15,084 nucleotides of DNA from Acidobacteriaceae bacterium (GTDB taxonomy: Bacteria > Acidobacteriota > Terriglobia > Terriglobales > Acidobacteriaceae), in the NCBI GenBank assembly GCA_030042915.1, contig JASHYS010000075.1:1-15084 (forward strand). The letters run 5' to 3'. The notes under the pieces are model-generated. The model ran no database searches, was not told the origin of the DNA, and was given only the letters and a program-made list of their open reading frames with translations. The translations under genes were made by a program, and so were the position numbers. Position 1 is the first letter of the stretch, and each line of letters opens with the position of its first letter. Of the stretch, positions 1 to 6,413 are shown in pieces.

Positions 1-304
1 TTCACCTTCGGATCTCCATTCAACAGGCAAACGGCCCTCATCAGGAGGCGCCGAGCTGTCTTAAAGCTTCGGTTGTGTTGGCTGCCGCGGGGGACTCGGT
101 GGACTCGATCCTAGACCCAAAGCGTCTTGGCAAGCAAGAAAAACTCCAGCGGGCGAACCGAGGTTCATTCGGCGCAGCCGCGCCTCATGGAGCGTTGCCT
201 TCAAGTTCATTCTTCGGGTGGCCTTTTTTGTTTACGAGAGAGTAATTGCCGGATCGGAGTCCTCCAATGGAGGCTGGATTCCTGTTCGGACTACACTAGG
301 AACA
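1..304. other. gene-poor left edge and ampH upstream region
   Basis: No convincing gene is seen. One plus-strand frame is open from base 3 to a TAA near 242, but its translation has no motif or family character that I recognise, so it is left uncalled. It could be the tail of a gene cut by the window edge. The heptamer GGACTCG occurs twice two bases apart around 92-107. A GGCGC/GCGCC hairpin lies near 171-184. Neither can be assigned a function. Confidence 0.4.
261..273. promoter_or_regulatory. 13-bp palindrome upstream of ampH (operator-like)
   Basis: CCTCCA-A-TGGAGG is a perfect dyad centred 38 bases before the ampH start codon. It could be an operator half-site pair or a small leader hairpin. 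The right arm contains a GGAGG that resembles a ribosome binding site but precedes no plausible start. The assignment rests on symmetry and position only. Confidence 0.3.
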
Positions 305-1609
305 ATGCGCCGCCTTCCCGCTTCCCTGCTCCTGTTTGGGTTTTCCACTGTCGCCGCGCAAACTCCGCCGCAATTGACGCAACCCGTGCCGCAAATGACT
401 CTTCATGATCTCCAGGAAGCCGAGGCGCTGGGTTCCGATCTCTACACCAACTCCGGCGCCACGGGAATGGTGCTCGTGGTGGTGCGCGGAGACCACGTGT
501 TCATCCACGGATATGGAGAGACTGCGCCGGGCTCGCAGGCCGCCCCCACTGAAGATTCGGTCATCCGCATTTGTTCGCTGACAAAAATCTTCACCAGCGA
601 CGTGTTGGCAAAGCTTGTGGCCGACCACACGGTGAACCTCGACGACCCGCTCGAGAAGTATGCGCCCGAGGGCGCGGTCGTTCCGGAAAAGGACGCGCCC
701 ATCACGCTGCTCGAGCTGGCCACGCACACCTCGGGTCTCGATCGGGAGATTGGAACGCCGCCGCGCCACACGCCGCACTTTACCTATCCTGACTTTGCCG
801 CGCGCTGGCAGTGGCTGCCGGCTGCAGAGCTGAAGTTCACGCCAGGCACGAAGGCCTACTACTCGAACATCGGCTACGACCTGCTGAGCGACGCGCTGGC
901 CGGCGCCGCGCACACAAGTTTTCCCACGCTTCTGTGGTCGCTCACGCTCCAGCCGCTCAAGATGTGGGAGACAACGTACTATCCCAGCGCATCGCAATGC
1001 GCGCGGCTGATGCAGAGCGCGCGTCACGAAGGCCCGTGCACAGTGACCGAGAATACCGAAGGCAGCAGCGGTCTCTATTCCACGCCGGCCGACATGGCGA
1101 AATGGCTGCGTTACCTGGTCGGCCCGGAAACCGGCGCTTTGCCCGTTCAGGCCGACGCGGCACACGCCATTTATCTTCTGCCCTCCAGTCTCACGTCCGT
1201 CTTCGGCCTCGAACACGCGGGCAGGCCCGCCGGCATCGGCCTGGGCTGGATGCACCTGGGTGCAAACGACGACATCTCGCACATCATCGAGAAGACCGGC
1301 GGCGGAGCGGGATTCACCACGTACATCGCCATTCATCCGGCCAGCCACACCGCGTTGTTTGTCGCGGCCACCGACGGCCCTCCGCACGCAGCCACACCCG
1401 GATTCGGGCTCTTCCACGCATCAACGAATGCGTTGCTGGCACTGGCCGGCCTGCCGCCTCGGCCTGCGGAGCCTTCGATGCGGCGGCTCCGAGCCATGCG
1501 CGTGGCTCGCGCGGCTGCCCCCGCAACCCGGCGAGTAAGGGCCAGGTCCGCGCGAACCGCGAGTGCGGCCAAAAGCGCTGCGAGTGCAGCGGCCGTGATC
1601 ACGCCTTGA
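305..1609 (+). CDS. ampH: AmpH-type D-alanyl-D-alanine carboxypeptidase/endopeptidase
   Basis: This is a class C beta-lactamase-fold penicillin-binding protein that trims peptidoglycan stem peptides in the periplasm. All three active-site boxes are present in order: SLTK at residues 91-94 (nucleophile Ser91), YSN at 186-188 and KTG at 330-332. The stretches GATGM..VV, YGET.PG, SLTKI.TS, DPL.KYAP, ITLLELATHTS and YSTPADM follow E. coli AmpH closely. I chose the ATG at 305 rather than an in-frame ATG at 218 because residues 1-19 then form a signal peptide (MRRLPASLLL, then a VAAQ cleavage region), with AGGA (298-301) just upstream. The protein is 434 residues, about 50 longer than E. coli AmpH. 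The excess is a C-terminal tail (about 391-434) rich in Arg and Ala that lies outside the enzyme fold. The gene stands alone and converges with the acetyltransferase at 1654-2103. Confidence 0.93.
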   Translation: MRRLPASLLLFGFSTVAAQTPPQLTQPVPQMTLHDLQEAEALGSDLYTNSGATGMVLVVVRGDHVFIHGYGETAPGSQAAPTEDSVIRICSLTKIFTSDVLAKLVADHTVNLDDPLEKYAPEGAVVPEKDAPITLLELATHTSGLDREIGTPPRHTPHFTYPDFAARWQWLPAAELKFTPGTKAYYSNIGYDLLSDALAGAAHTSFPTLLWSLTLQPLKMWETTYYPSASQCARLMQSARHEGPCTVTENTEGSSGLYSTPADMAKWLRYLVGPETGALPVQADAAHAIYLLPSSLTSVFGLEHAGRPAGIGLGWMHLGANDDISHIIEKTGGGAGFTTYIAIHPASHTALFVAATDGPPHAATPGFGLFHASTNALLALAGLPPRPAEPSMRRLRAMRVARAAAPATRRVRARSARTASAAKSAASAAAVITP

Positions 1610-1653
1610 CGCTATGAGCAAACCGGCCTGGCGCCACAACCACCGGTCCACGC

Positions 1654-2103
1654 CTACTCTGGTTTTGCCGTAAATCGCAGCATGTGGGTTGCATCCGGGC
1701 TGCCGAAGGGCGCAAAGCCCCGCCCCTCGTAGAACCGCGCGGCTGCGGGATTGATGGCTCGCAAGCGCACACAGGCGAAGCTTTCGCGCGCTTCGGCAAT
1801 CAGCGCCGTCACCAGCGCTTCGCCGATTCCCTGCTTGCGCCACGCCGGGCGAACGTAAACGCGGCGGATGCGGCCGATGGAGGGATCGCCGGCGTAGGGA
1901 TCGCAATTGAGCCCGCCCACCGCGACAATCCGGCCGCGATCCACGTGGCCCAGCAGGATTTCGCCCGGACGGTCGAACTGGTTCGCGCCGCTTTCCCACT
2001 CCAGGGCAAGCTTCTCAACAAAGTCGTAGCCTTCGGCGCGGGCATCCACGCGAAGCGCCTCGAAACCGGCAATTGGCAATGCAATGCGAGTGATGGAGCT
2101 CAT
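1654..2103 (-). CDS. GNAT family N-acetyltransferase
   Basis: A single-domain GCN5-related acetyltransferase of 149 residues that would move an acetyl group from acetyl-CoA to an unidentified amine. The acetyl-CoA pyrophosphate-binding loop is clear at residues 80-97 (RRVYVRPAWRKQGIGEAL, fitting R/Q-x-x-G-x-G/A). The C-terminal motif B, AARFYEGRGF, at 121-130 supplies the usual Tyr. The frame stays open upstream to 2214, but the ATG at 2103 is preferred: the family fold begins right after it, and the upstream residues look like translated leader. No strong Shine-Dalgarno is seen. It converges with ampH, with only about 44 bases between the stops. Substrate is unknown. Confidence 0.85.
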   Translation of the reverse strand: MSSITRIALPIAGFEALRVDARAEGYDFVEKLALEWESGANQFDRPGEILLGHVDRGRIVAVGGLNCDPYAGDPSIGRIRRVYVRPAWRKQGIGEALVTALIAEARESFACVRLRAINPAAARFYEGRGFAPFGSPDATHMLRFTAKPE

Positions 2104-2215
2104 GATGAACTCGAATTGGGCTCTGTTGCTGTAGCTATAGATTACATACATCAAGAGGGTTGCGAAGCGGCGTTCTTCGAGCGGGTACCCCCGCAGCCGA
2201 CACGGCGCAAACACA

Positions 2216-2239
2216 GGAGCCTCCCCGCAGGGAGGCTCT
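2216..2239 (-). terminator. stem-loop terminator after the zinc-finger membrane gene
   Basis: A perfect 9-bp stem GAGCCTCCC/GGGAGGCTC (2217-2225 with 2230-2238) closes a 4-base loop, and a G-T wobble extends it to 2216/2239. On the minus strand it begins about 27 bases after the stop at 2266 and is followed by a modest T-rich tail (TGTGTTTG). Position and stability fit transcription termination; the weak U tract lowers confidence in a fully intrinsic terminator. It also lies in the upstream region of the acetyltransferase gene. Confidence 0.65.
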
Positions 2240-2265
2240 GGGATTCAATACGACCGACGGAGGTT

Positions 2266-2736
2266 CTAGCGCATGCGCAGCGACTTGATGGCTGAAGGCA
2301 GGTGCTGCTCCAGGGTCCGGGCGCGCTCGGCGGCGATACCGCCCAGGTAGGACGGGGCAGGCGTGGCCAGCAGCACCAGGGCCATGGCAATCAGCGAGAA
2401 GCAGAGCCCCGCGATGCCTGCGGAAACCAGCATGTGGTACATGTCGAAGGGGTCGAGGCCGAGCATTTTGAAAGCCACGTGCTCCAGCGGATGGACGTGC
2501 TTCAGCACCGCAAGGGCAAAGAGGAAGAAAAGCGCGGAGAGCGACGTCAAAACCGCCAGCGTGACATCCAGGCTGCGATGAAAACGTTGGCGCGCGCTGC
2601 ATTGAGCGCAATCGGCGAAATGTTGTTCGTAATCCTTGCGCATCTCAGGAGAAATCCCCGAGATGTCATATCGCCAGCTGGCCAGGATTGCGCCTATCAC
2701 ACGGTCAGTGCATTTATTGCTTTTTGGTGTAGACAT
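2266..2736 (-). CDS. anti-sigma-like zinc-finger membrane protein, function unknown
   Basis: A 156-residue protein with an N-terminal cytoplasmic segment carrying HFADCAQC (His39-x3-Cys43-x2-Cys46). This is the zinc signature of the ZAS/zf-HC2 fold found in anti-sigma factors. Two hydrophobic helices follow (about residues 57-80 and 101-125), then a short charged tail. The start at 2736 has a GTGGAG ribosome binding site a few bases upstream. No sigma-factor gene lies on either side, which argues against a standard sigma/anti-sigma pair. The partner may be elsewhere, or the finger may serve another role. A strong hairpin follows the stop. The fold call is from the motif; any regulatory role is inference. 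Confidence 0.78.
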   Translation of the reverse strand: MSTPKSNKCTDRVIGAILASWRYDISGISPEMRKDYEQHFADCAQCSARQRFHRSLDVTLAVLTSLSALFFLFALAVLKHVHPLEHVAFKMLGLDPFDMYHMLVSAGIAGLCFSLIAMALVLLATPAPSYLGGIAAERARTLEQHLPSAIKSLRMR

Positions 2737-2775
2737 AAGACTCCACCCGGAAAGAACTTCAATTGAACCATCGTT

Positions 2776-2802
2776 GCTTCTGCCTCGAGATCGGTCAGAA
2801 GC
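2776..2802. promoter_or_regulatory. inverted repeat upstream of the zinc-finger membrane gene
   Basis: GCTTCTG and CAGAAGC form a perfect 7-bp inverted repeat with a 13-base spacer, 40-66 bases upstream of the start at 2736. It is operator-like in size and place, but there is no independent support. It could equally be a leader stem. Confidence 0.25.
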
Positions 2803-2946
2803 TATTGAACATTGGACGCCTCGCTACCGGCACAGGTTGCGAAACATTCCAGAAATAGAAGGCGCCCAGCAAAGCTGCCAAGCGCTTCAATCCGGCCCAA
2901 CTCATTCATTTAGTGGCCGGTTCTTACTATTGTAACCTCTTGGGCA

Positions 2947-2965
2947 AACTTTTTACTAAAAAGTT
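2947..2965. repeat. AT-rich palindrome across the hydrolase stop codon
   Basis: AACTTTTTA-C-TAAAAAGTT is a perfect 19-bp dyad spanning the TAG stop (2956-2958) of the metallo-hydrolase. A hairpin with an 8-bp A/T stem could form in either transcript. It is not G+C rich, so it is a weak terminator candidate at best. Confidence 0.35.
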
Positions 2966-3969
2966 ATCGCCGAAAGTGGCTGATGTTGCTCCGCAAGCAA
3001 CAGCCGGTTGGCCAAAAGGCTGGCCCTGCCCACCAACGCGCGCTCTGCGGCCACCCTCGCAAGTTCGGGAAGGTTATTATTTTCAGAAAGATGCGCGAGA
3101 ATGACGTAGGCGGCCTGCCCGTCGTAGGCCGAGGCCAGGAAATCGGCCGTGGCTTCGTTGGAAAGATGCCCGACCCGGGAAAGAACGCGCTGCTTCACCG
3201 ACCAGGGGTAAGGGCCGTCGCGCAACATCTCCAGATCGTGATTGGATTCGAGCAGGAGCAGATCGAGGTTCTGGAGCTGGGCCCGGACGTTGGGCGGGAT
3301 ATAGCCCAGATCGGTGGCAAAGCCGATGCGAACTCCTTCAGAACAGAGGACAAAGCCCACCGGGTCAGCCGCATCGTGCGGAATGGTAAAAGGGCTCAGA
3401 TCGATATCGCCGATCGAGAACGGCTTGCCGGCCTGGAAGTACTCGACCGCGGGAAGCCACGTGGGGTCCTCTTTCATCGACGGCGGGCCCTGCGACTCCG
3501 GATCCGCGGCCGGCGACGTTGCTGCGGGCGAGACAGTTTCGGTTTCGGGAACCGGGCATTCGGCTGCCGGATCTTCGGGTCCGGCGCCGGCAGCGTCGCC
3601 CTCGACCGCGGCGGGGTCCGGCTCGGCCACGCGCTCGGCCGCCTGCTTGCGGCACAGTTCAAGCCATTGCGCATACGACATCTGGCGGCGGGGCGTAAGC
3701 CAGCGCATCCATGCCCGGTGCGTAGCCTCAGTAAAGTACGCCGGAATGCCCAGCCTGCGAGCGGTGATGGCGAGACCGTTGATGTGGTCCTGGTGCTCGT
3801 GAGTGACGACGATGGCGCTGAGGGTGCCGGGATCTTCGCCGGCGATCTTCATGCGGCGGAAAAGCTCGCGGCAACTGAGGCCCGCGTCGACCAGGATGCG
3901 TGTGCGCCCGCCGCAGACAACGGTGCTGTTCCCTTTGGAGCCCGAGGCCAGCACGGTGAAGCGGACCAT
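2956..3969 (-). CDS. WalJ/YycJ-type metallo-beta-lactamase-fold hydrolase with acidic insert
   Basis: A 337-residue cytoplasmic metallo-hydrolase. The N-terminus MVRFTVLASGSKGNS and the motif HEHQDH (His57-Asp61-His62) are typical of the YycJ/WalJ group, which in Firmicutes has been linked to nuclease activity and DNA mismatch repair. Further likely metal or active-site residues are His198 (IPHDA), Asp220 (FATD), His244 (SNHD), His268 (GHLSNE) and His293 (LAHLSENN). Family members are usually about 250-270 residues. The excess here is a low-complexity Ala/Pro/Glu/Asp-rich segment at about residues 108-170, between the two halves of the fold. The ATG at 3969 is the natural start because the family motif follows at once. 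The gene lies divergently from the membrane gene at 4186. Exact substrate is not known from sequence. Confidence 0.88.
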   Translation of the reverse strand: MVRFTVLASGSKGNSTVVCGGRTRILVDAGLSCRELFRRMKIAGEDPGTLSAIVVTHEHQDHINGLAITARRLGIPAYFTEATHRAWMRWLTPRRQMSYAQWLELCRKQAAERVAEPDPAAVEGDAAGAGPEDPAAECPVPETETVSPAATSPAADPESQGPPSMKEDPTWLPAVEYFQAGKPFSIGDIDLSPFTIPHDAADPVGFVLCSEGVRIGFATDLGYIPPNVRAQLQNLDLLLLESNHDLEMLRDGPYPWSVKQRVLSRVGHLSNEATADFLASAYDGQAAYVILAHLSENNNLPELARVAAERALVGRASLLANRLLLAEQHQPLSAITF

Positions 3970-3986
3970 TTCTTGAGAATAGCGCG

Positions 3987-4071
3987 GATGGTTCCTCTCG
4001 ACCCATGGCAGGAAACAGAAGCCGGTAATCCCGATGGTTCACGCTATGGTAATTTTGATGATTCACGCTAT
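3987..4071. repeat. short direct repeats in the divergent promoter region
   Basis: GATGGTTCACGCTAT (4033-4047) recurs with one mismatch as GATGATTCACGCTAT (4057-4071), exactly 24 bases on. A shorter related copy (GGATGGTTC) begins near 3987. The repeats sit between the divergent genes starting at 3969 and 4186, a place where a regulator acting on both could bind. Function is inferred from position only. Confidence 0.4.
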
Positions 4072-4100
4072 ATCGATGGCCGCACCACCCAAATCCTTTT

Positions 4101-4177
4101 CCGAGCCTCGTGTGGCAGAGCTGCGGCAGCGGGGAGATGCCTCGTTCCGTGCGAGGCTCGGCATTGATTCAAGGAGG
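4101..4177 (+). promoter_or_regulatory. structured leader with alternative stems, before the 4186 gene
   Basis: CCGAGCCTCG (4101-4110) is perfectly complementary to CGAGGCTCGG (4152-4161). A second copy of GCCTCG at 4139-4144 can pair instead with 4152-4157 across a 7-base loop. The strong Shine-Dalgarno AAGGAGG (4171-4177, eight bases before the ATG) continues as GAGGCT, which AGCCTC at 4104-4109 could also mask. The element thus offers three competing pairings, one of which hides the ribosome binding site. It matches no riboswitch class that I recognise. Confidence 0.4.
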
Positions 4178-4185
4178 CTGAGTTC

Positions 4186-4755
4186 ATGAAGTTTGTCGCC
4201 TATGTGGTCTCCGCTGTGATCGGTGCGCTGATCGGCCATTATCTTCTTGAAGGAGCGCCGGCTGCCTACGCTTCCATCCTGATCTCATACCACCTGTTCC
4301 TGGCATATCTCGTGGTCAGTGCGTCACACGAGAAAGGCCTGTCGATGCCGCTCGCCATGACGCTTCTTACCCATTTGGCTTTCCTCGCGCTCCTCGTGGG
4401 GATGGCGTATGCCAGAACACACATCCCTTTTTTCGGTGTTATTCGATGGCTCGTTCCTGGCCTGGCGGTCTTTGAAACCAAGTGGCTGTTCAGCGGCCAG
4501 GACAGGGTCATCAAGCCAGTGGAGGTTGAGGAGCCACACGGTCCAATCGAGGGAACGGTGGAAGACCACGAGGCCTTTCGCGAGCATCTCCACGAGCCGG
4601 TGCGCCCCTTCCGCAAGTCGGGCCGCTCAATTGACGAGGAGTTCAAGCTTTGGCTCGCCGACCGCTACAAAAAGAGAGCCCTGGCAGCGGCGGCGGCTGC
4701 TGCCGAATCCGCGAATGCGGGTGGTTCTGCCGCCGGCGGCGCTTCGGATACGTAA
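4186..4755 (+). CDS. multi-pass membrane protein of unknown function
   Basis: A 189-residue protein. The first half is hydrophobic with three or four membrane helices (about residues 4-20, 27-46, 54-76 and possibly 81-98). The second half is a hydrophilic, acidic tail ending in an Ala/Gly/Ser-rich stretch. No catalytic motif or known domain is visible. The start is secure: AAGGAGG at 4171-4177 precedes the ATG by eight bases. The leader carries competing inverted repeats that might control translation. It is transcribed away from the metallo-hydrolase and is followed by a gene-remnant region, so it is probably a single-gene unit. I do not recognise the family. Confidence 0.78.
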   Translation: MKFVAYVVSAVIGALIGHYLLEGAPAAYASILISYHLFLAYLVVSASHEKGLSMPLAMTLLTHLAFLALLVGMAYARTHIPFFGVIRWLVPGLAVFETKWLFSGQDRVIKPVEVEEPHGPIEGTVEDHEAFREHLHEPVRPFRKSGRSIDEEFKLWLADRYKKRALAAAAAAAESANAGGSAAGGASDT

Positions 4756-4807
4756 GCTCTGGCCCGATTGAATGGCGCGCGGGAAGGGAGAATCCCCGGC
4801 AAACCCA

Positions 4808-4990
4808 TCACGGTAAAGAATTCACGTAGCAGGCGCCGCCGGTGTTCTGCGCAGGCGGGGTGGGCGGAGTCATCCACGGCGGAGCGCTGAAATTGAAAAA
4901 CTCTGTCATATCCGGCTGCGCCGCGTCGCGCGCCGTCAGAGCCGGCACATTGAATCGCGTCTCGATCAGCTTGAGGGTGGCCGTGGCTGG
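4808..4990 (-). pseudogene. C-terminal remnant of a phosphoesterase (phospholipase C-like) gene
   Basis: Read leftwards, this strand encodes TLKLIETRFNVP, ALTARDAAQPDM, TEFFNFSAPPWM and TPPTPPAQNTGG, ending NSLP-stop at 4808-4810. This resembles, from memory, the C-terminal end of secreted phosphoesterase-family (PF04185, acid phosphatase/phospholipase C-like) proteins of Acidobacteria. Only about 60 residues remain of a protein normally several hundred long. The frame closes at a stop at 5009-5011, and family-like sequence ends around 4980-4990, where it abuts the oxidase remnant on the other strand. No start codon or promoter remains in register. The frame is seen directly; the family is recognised with moderate confidence. 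Confidence 0.55.
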
Positions 4991-5325
4991 GCGCCGGCAA
5001 CAAACCCGTTACCGAAGAATGGGAGCTGGTGAACGTGTCGGGCGAGGCGCATAATTTCCACGTGCACCAGACCAAATTCTATGTGCTGCCGCAGAGTGCA
5101 CCGCAGGGCGACGCAGGCGAGCTGATGGATAACGTGGCGCTGCCCAACGGCGGAGCCAGTTGCGATGGCACGGTGGCGAAATGGCGAAGCGGAGGCTGCC
5201 GGGTGGCAGCTGTGGTGGTCAGAATTCCCTTCTCCGAGCCAGGCGACTACGTCTATCACTGTCACATCGGTGAGCATCAGGACAGCGGTATGATGGCGCA
5301 CATTCGCGTCGTGGCCTCGCATTGA
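4975..5325 (+). pseudogene. C-terminal cupredoxin remnant of a multicopper oxidase
   Basis: The open frame from 4975 to the TGA at 5323-5325 encodes the last domain of a multicopper oxidase. It retains the copper ligands HNFHVHQ and YHCHIGEHQDSGMM (the HCHxxxHxxxGM type 1 and type 3 site). Family-like sequence begins near GAGNKPVTEEWEL, about 5000. Intact enzymes have two further cupredoxin domains and 450 or more residues, so most of the gene is missing. An internal ATG (5029) exists but lies inside the domain and has no good ribosome binding site. No signal peptide is present. The N-terminal part is not upstream: that DNA is the minus-strand phosphoesterase remnant. The copper motifs are still intact, suggesting recent truncation. 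Confidence 0.75.
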
Positions 5326-5381
5326 TGGTTGGATTGCGTTCGCCCTCGGCAGGCTGGGTCGCGGCAGAAAGGAGCCGCACA

Positions 5382-5930
5382 ATGAAAATTCATCCTGTTG
5401 CCTGGTTTCTTATCTTTTGCGCGGCGGCGGCTGTGGGACCGTGCGCGCTAACTGCCCAGGACCAGGGCTCAACGCCGGCCGGATTGTCGACGCCGCTGGT
5501 CTACCGCAACACGCAATATGGTTTCTGCTTCCGGCTGCCCGCGGATTGGAAGGGCTACACGATCGTCACTCAGCAGTGGCAAGGCACTCTCTTGACGGGA
5601 GACGCTCAAGGGCCGGCTGTGAGCGGGCCGGAGCTGCTGATCCGCAATCCCAACTGGACCAAGGGCGATCCCTGGCAGGACATTCCCATCATGATCTTCA
5701 CGCCCAGCCAGTGGAAGATTGTGGCGGCCGGCAATATGGCGGTGAGCGCTGCGCCGATCGGGCCCGCCGAGCTGGGCGAAAACGAGAACTATGTTTTCGC
5801 GCTGCCGCCGCGCTGGATTGGCTTCTACGACGTGAAGGGCATCGACGAAGTGCAGGCGCTGATGAGCCAGAATCCGTTTGAGTCGCCGTGCGGGCACAAG
5901 AGCACGCAGCCGATTACGAGTCATCCTTAA
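5382..5930 (+). CDS. small secreted protein of unknown function
   Basis: A 182-residue protein with a signal peptide (MKIHPVAWFLIFCAAAAVGP, cleavage likely after ALTA near residue 25), so it probably acts in the periplasm or outside the cell. The mature part starts with a YRNTQYGFCFRLPADW segment of the kind seen in short secreted proteins of unknown function, and has no catalytic motif that I can identify. The frame is open back to 5322, but the ATG at 5382 is chosen because AAAGGAG lies just upstream and the signal peptide starts there. It follows the oxidase remnant at 57 bases and may have inherited its promoter. The downstream gene is convergent. Confidence 0.78.
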   Translation: MKIHPVAWFLIFCAAAAVGPCALTAQDQGSTPAGLSTPLVYRNTQYGFCFRLPADWKGYTIVTQQWQGTLLTGDAQGPAVSGPELLIRNPNWTKGDPWQDIPIMIFTPSQWKIVAAGNMAVSAAPIGPAELGENENYVFALPPRWIGFYDVKGIDEVQALMSQNPFESPCGHKSTQPITSHP

Positions 5931-5999
5931 AGGGTGAAGGGGCGGGTTCGATTGATACTTTCCAGCGAGGGTGGGAAACCTCGGGGCGAGCATGAGCTT

Positions 6000-6329
6000 T
6001 TATAGGTCCTTTTTGAGGTCTTCACCATAAACAGGTCCCTCGCTATCCTTGAACAGCAGGCGCACAGTGTACCCTTGATGATCGGCGGTAGCATACAGAC
6101 GACACCGCGGACCTAGCTGCTGCACGTATACTTGGCGACACCTCGTTAGAGTTTCGAACTCAGTGTCCTGCCTCCGTGTCACACGATAGACTGCTGTCTT
6201 GCCAGAATAGCGGGATGCAAGCGTCAGGTCGACACTTCCGTCAATGTTCGCTGAACTGCAAGACACGACCTGCCAGACGTTGAAGCAGTCGCTCCCGCTA
6301 ATTCCGATCTTGGATATATTCATGTCCAC
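6000..6329 (-). CDS. hypothetical protein
   Basis: A possible 109-residue protein with no recognisable domain. It is soluble and of mixed charge with several Cys, ending EDLKKDL. The frame begins with GTG at 6329; an ATG two codons later (6323) is an equally likely start. Neither has a strong ribosome binding site. It lies 84 bases after the ankyrin gene on the same strand and shares its less G+C-biased codon use, so it may be the last gene of that group. It could be a chance frame; the reason to keep it is context and the lack of any competing gene here. Confidence 0.5.
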   Translation of the reverse strand: MDMNISKIGISGSDCFNVWQVVSCSSANIDGSVDLTLASRYSGKTAVYRVTRRQDTEFETLTRCRQVYVQQLGPRCRLYATADHQGYTVRLLFKDSEGPVYGEDLKKDL

Positions 6330-6413
6330 TCGAGCGAACCTGGCTGAACAGACCCATTCCAGTTGCCAGGCTCCCGTCAGCGCTCACAAAGGGTTCGTGC
6401 CTGTTCAAGCGCT

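Noticed and set aside
80..130. tRNA-like segment (GGACTCGATCC followed by ACCCA)
   Set aside because: No acceptor stem or cloverleaf can be drawn around it.
296..1417. 373-residue open frame on the minus strand opposite ampH
   Set aside because: It lies wholly antisense to a gene with all family motifs. Its Arg/Gly/Val-rich translation is typical of a shadow frame in G+C-rich DNA.
1621..1650. Bidirectional terminator between ampH and the acetyltransferase (ACCGG/CCGGT)
   Set aside because: The stem is short with a long loop and no clear T run; the evidence was too weak to list.
2983..4167. 394-residue plus-strand frame opposite the metallo-hydrolase
   Set aside because: It is antisense to a clearly recognised hydrolase and has no motif of its own.
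5029..5325. Stand-alone 98-residue cupredoxin gene
   Set aside because: The homology begins well before the ATG at 5029, within the same frame, so it is a remnant of a larger oxidase rather than a small copper protein.
5966..5983. Terminator between the convergent genes at 5930 and 6000 (CGAGG/CCTCG)
   Set aside because: The stem is only 5 bp and no T tract follows on either strand.
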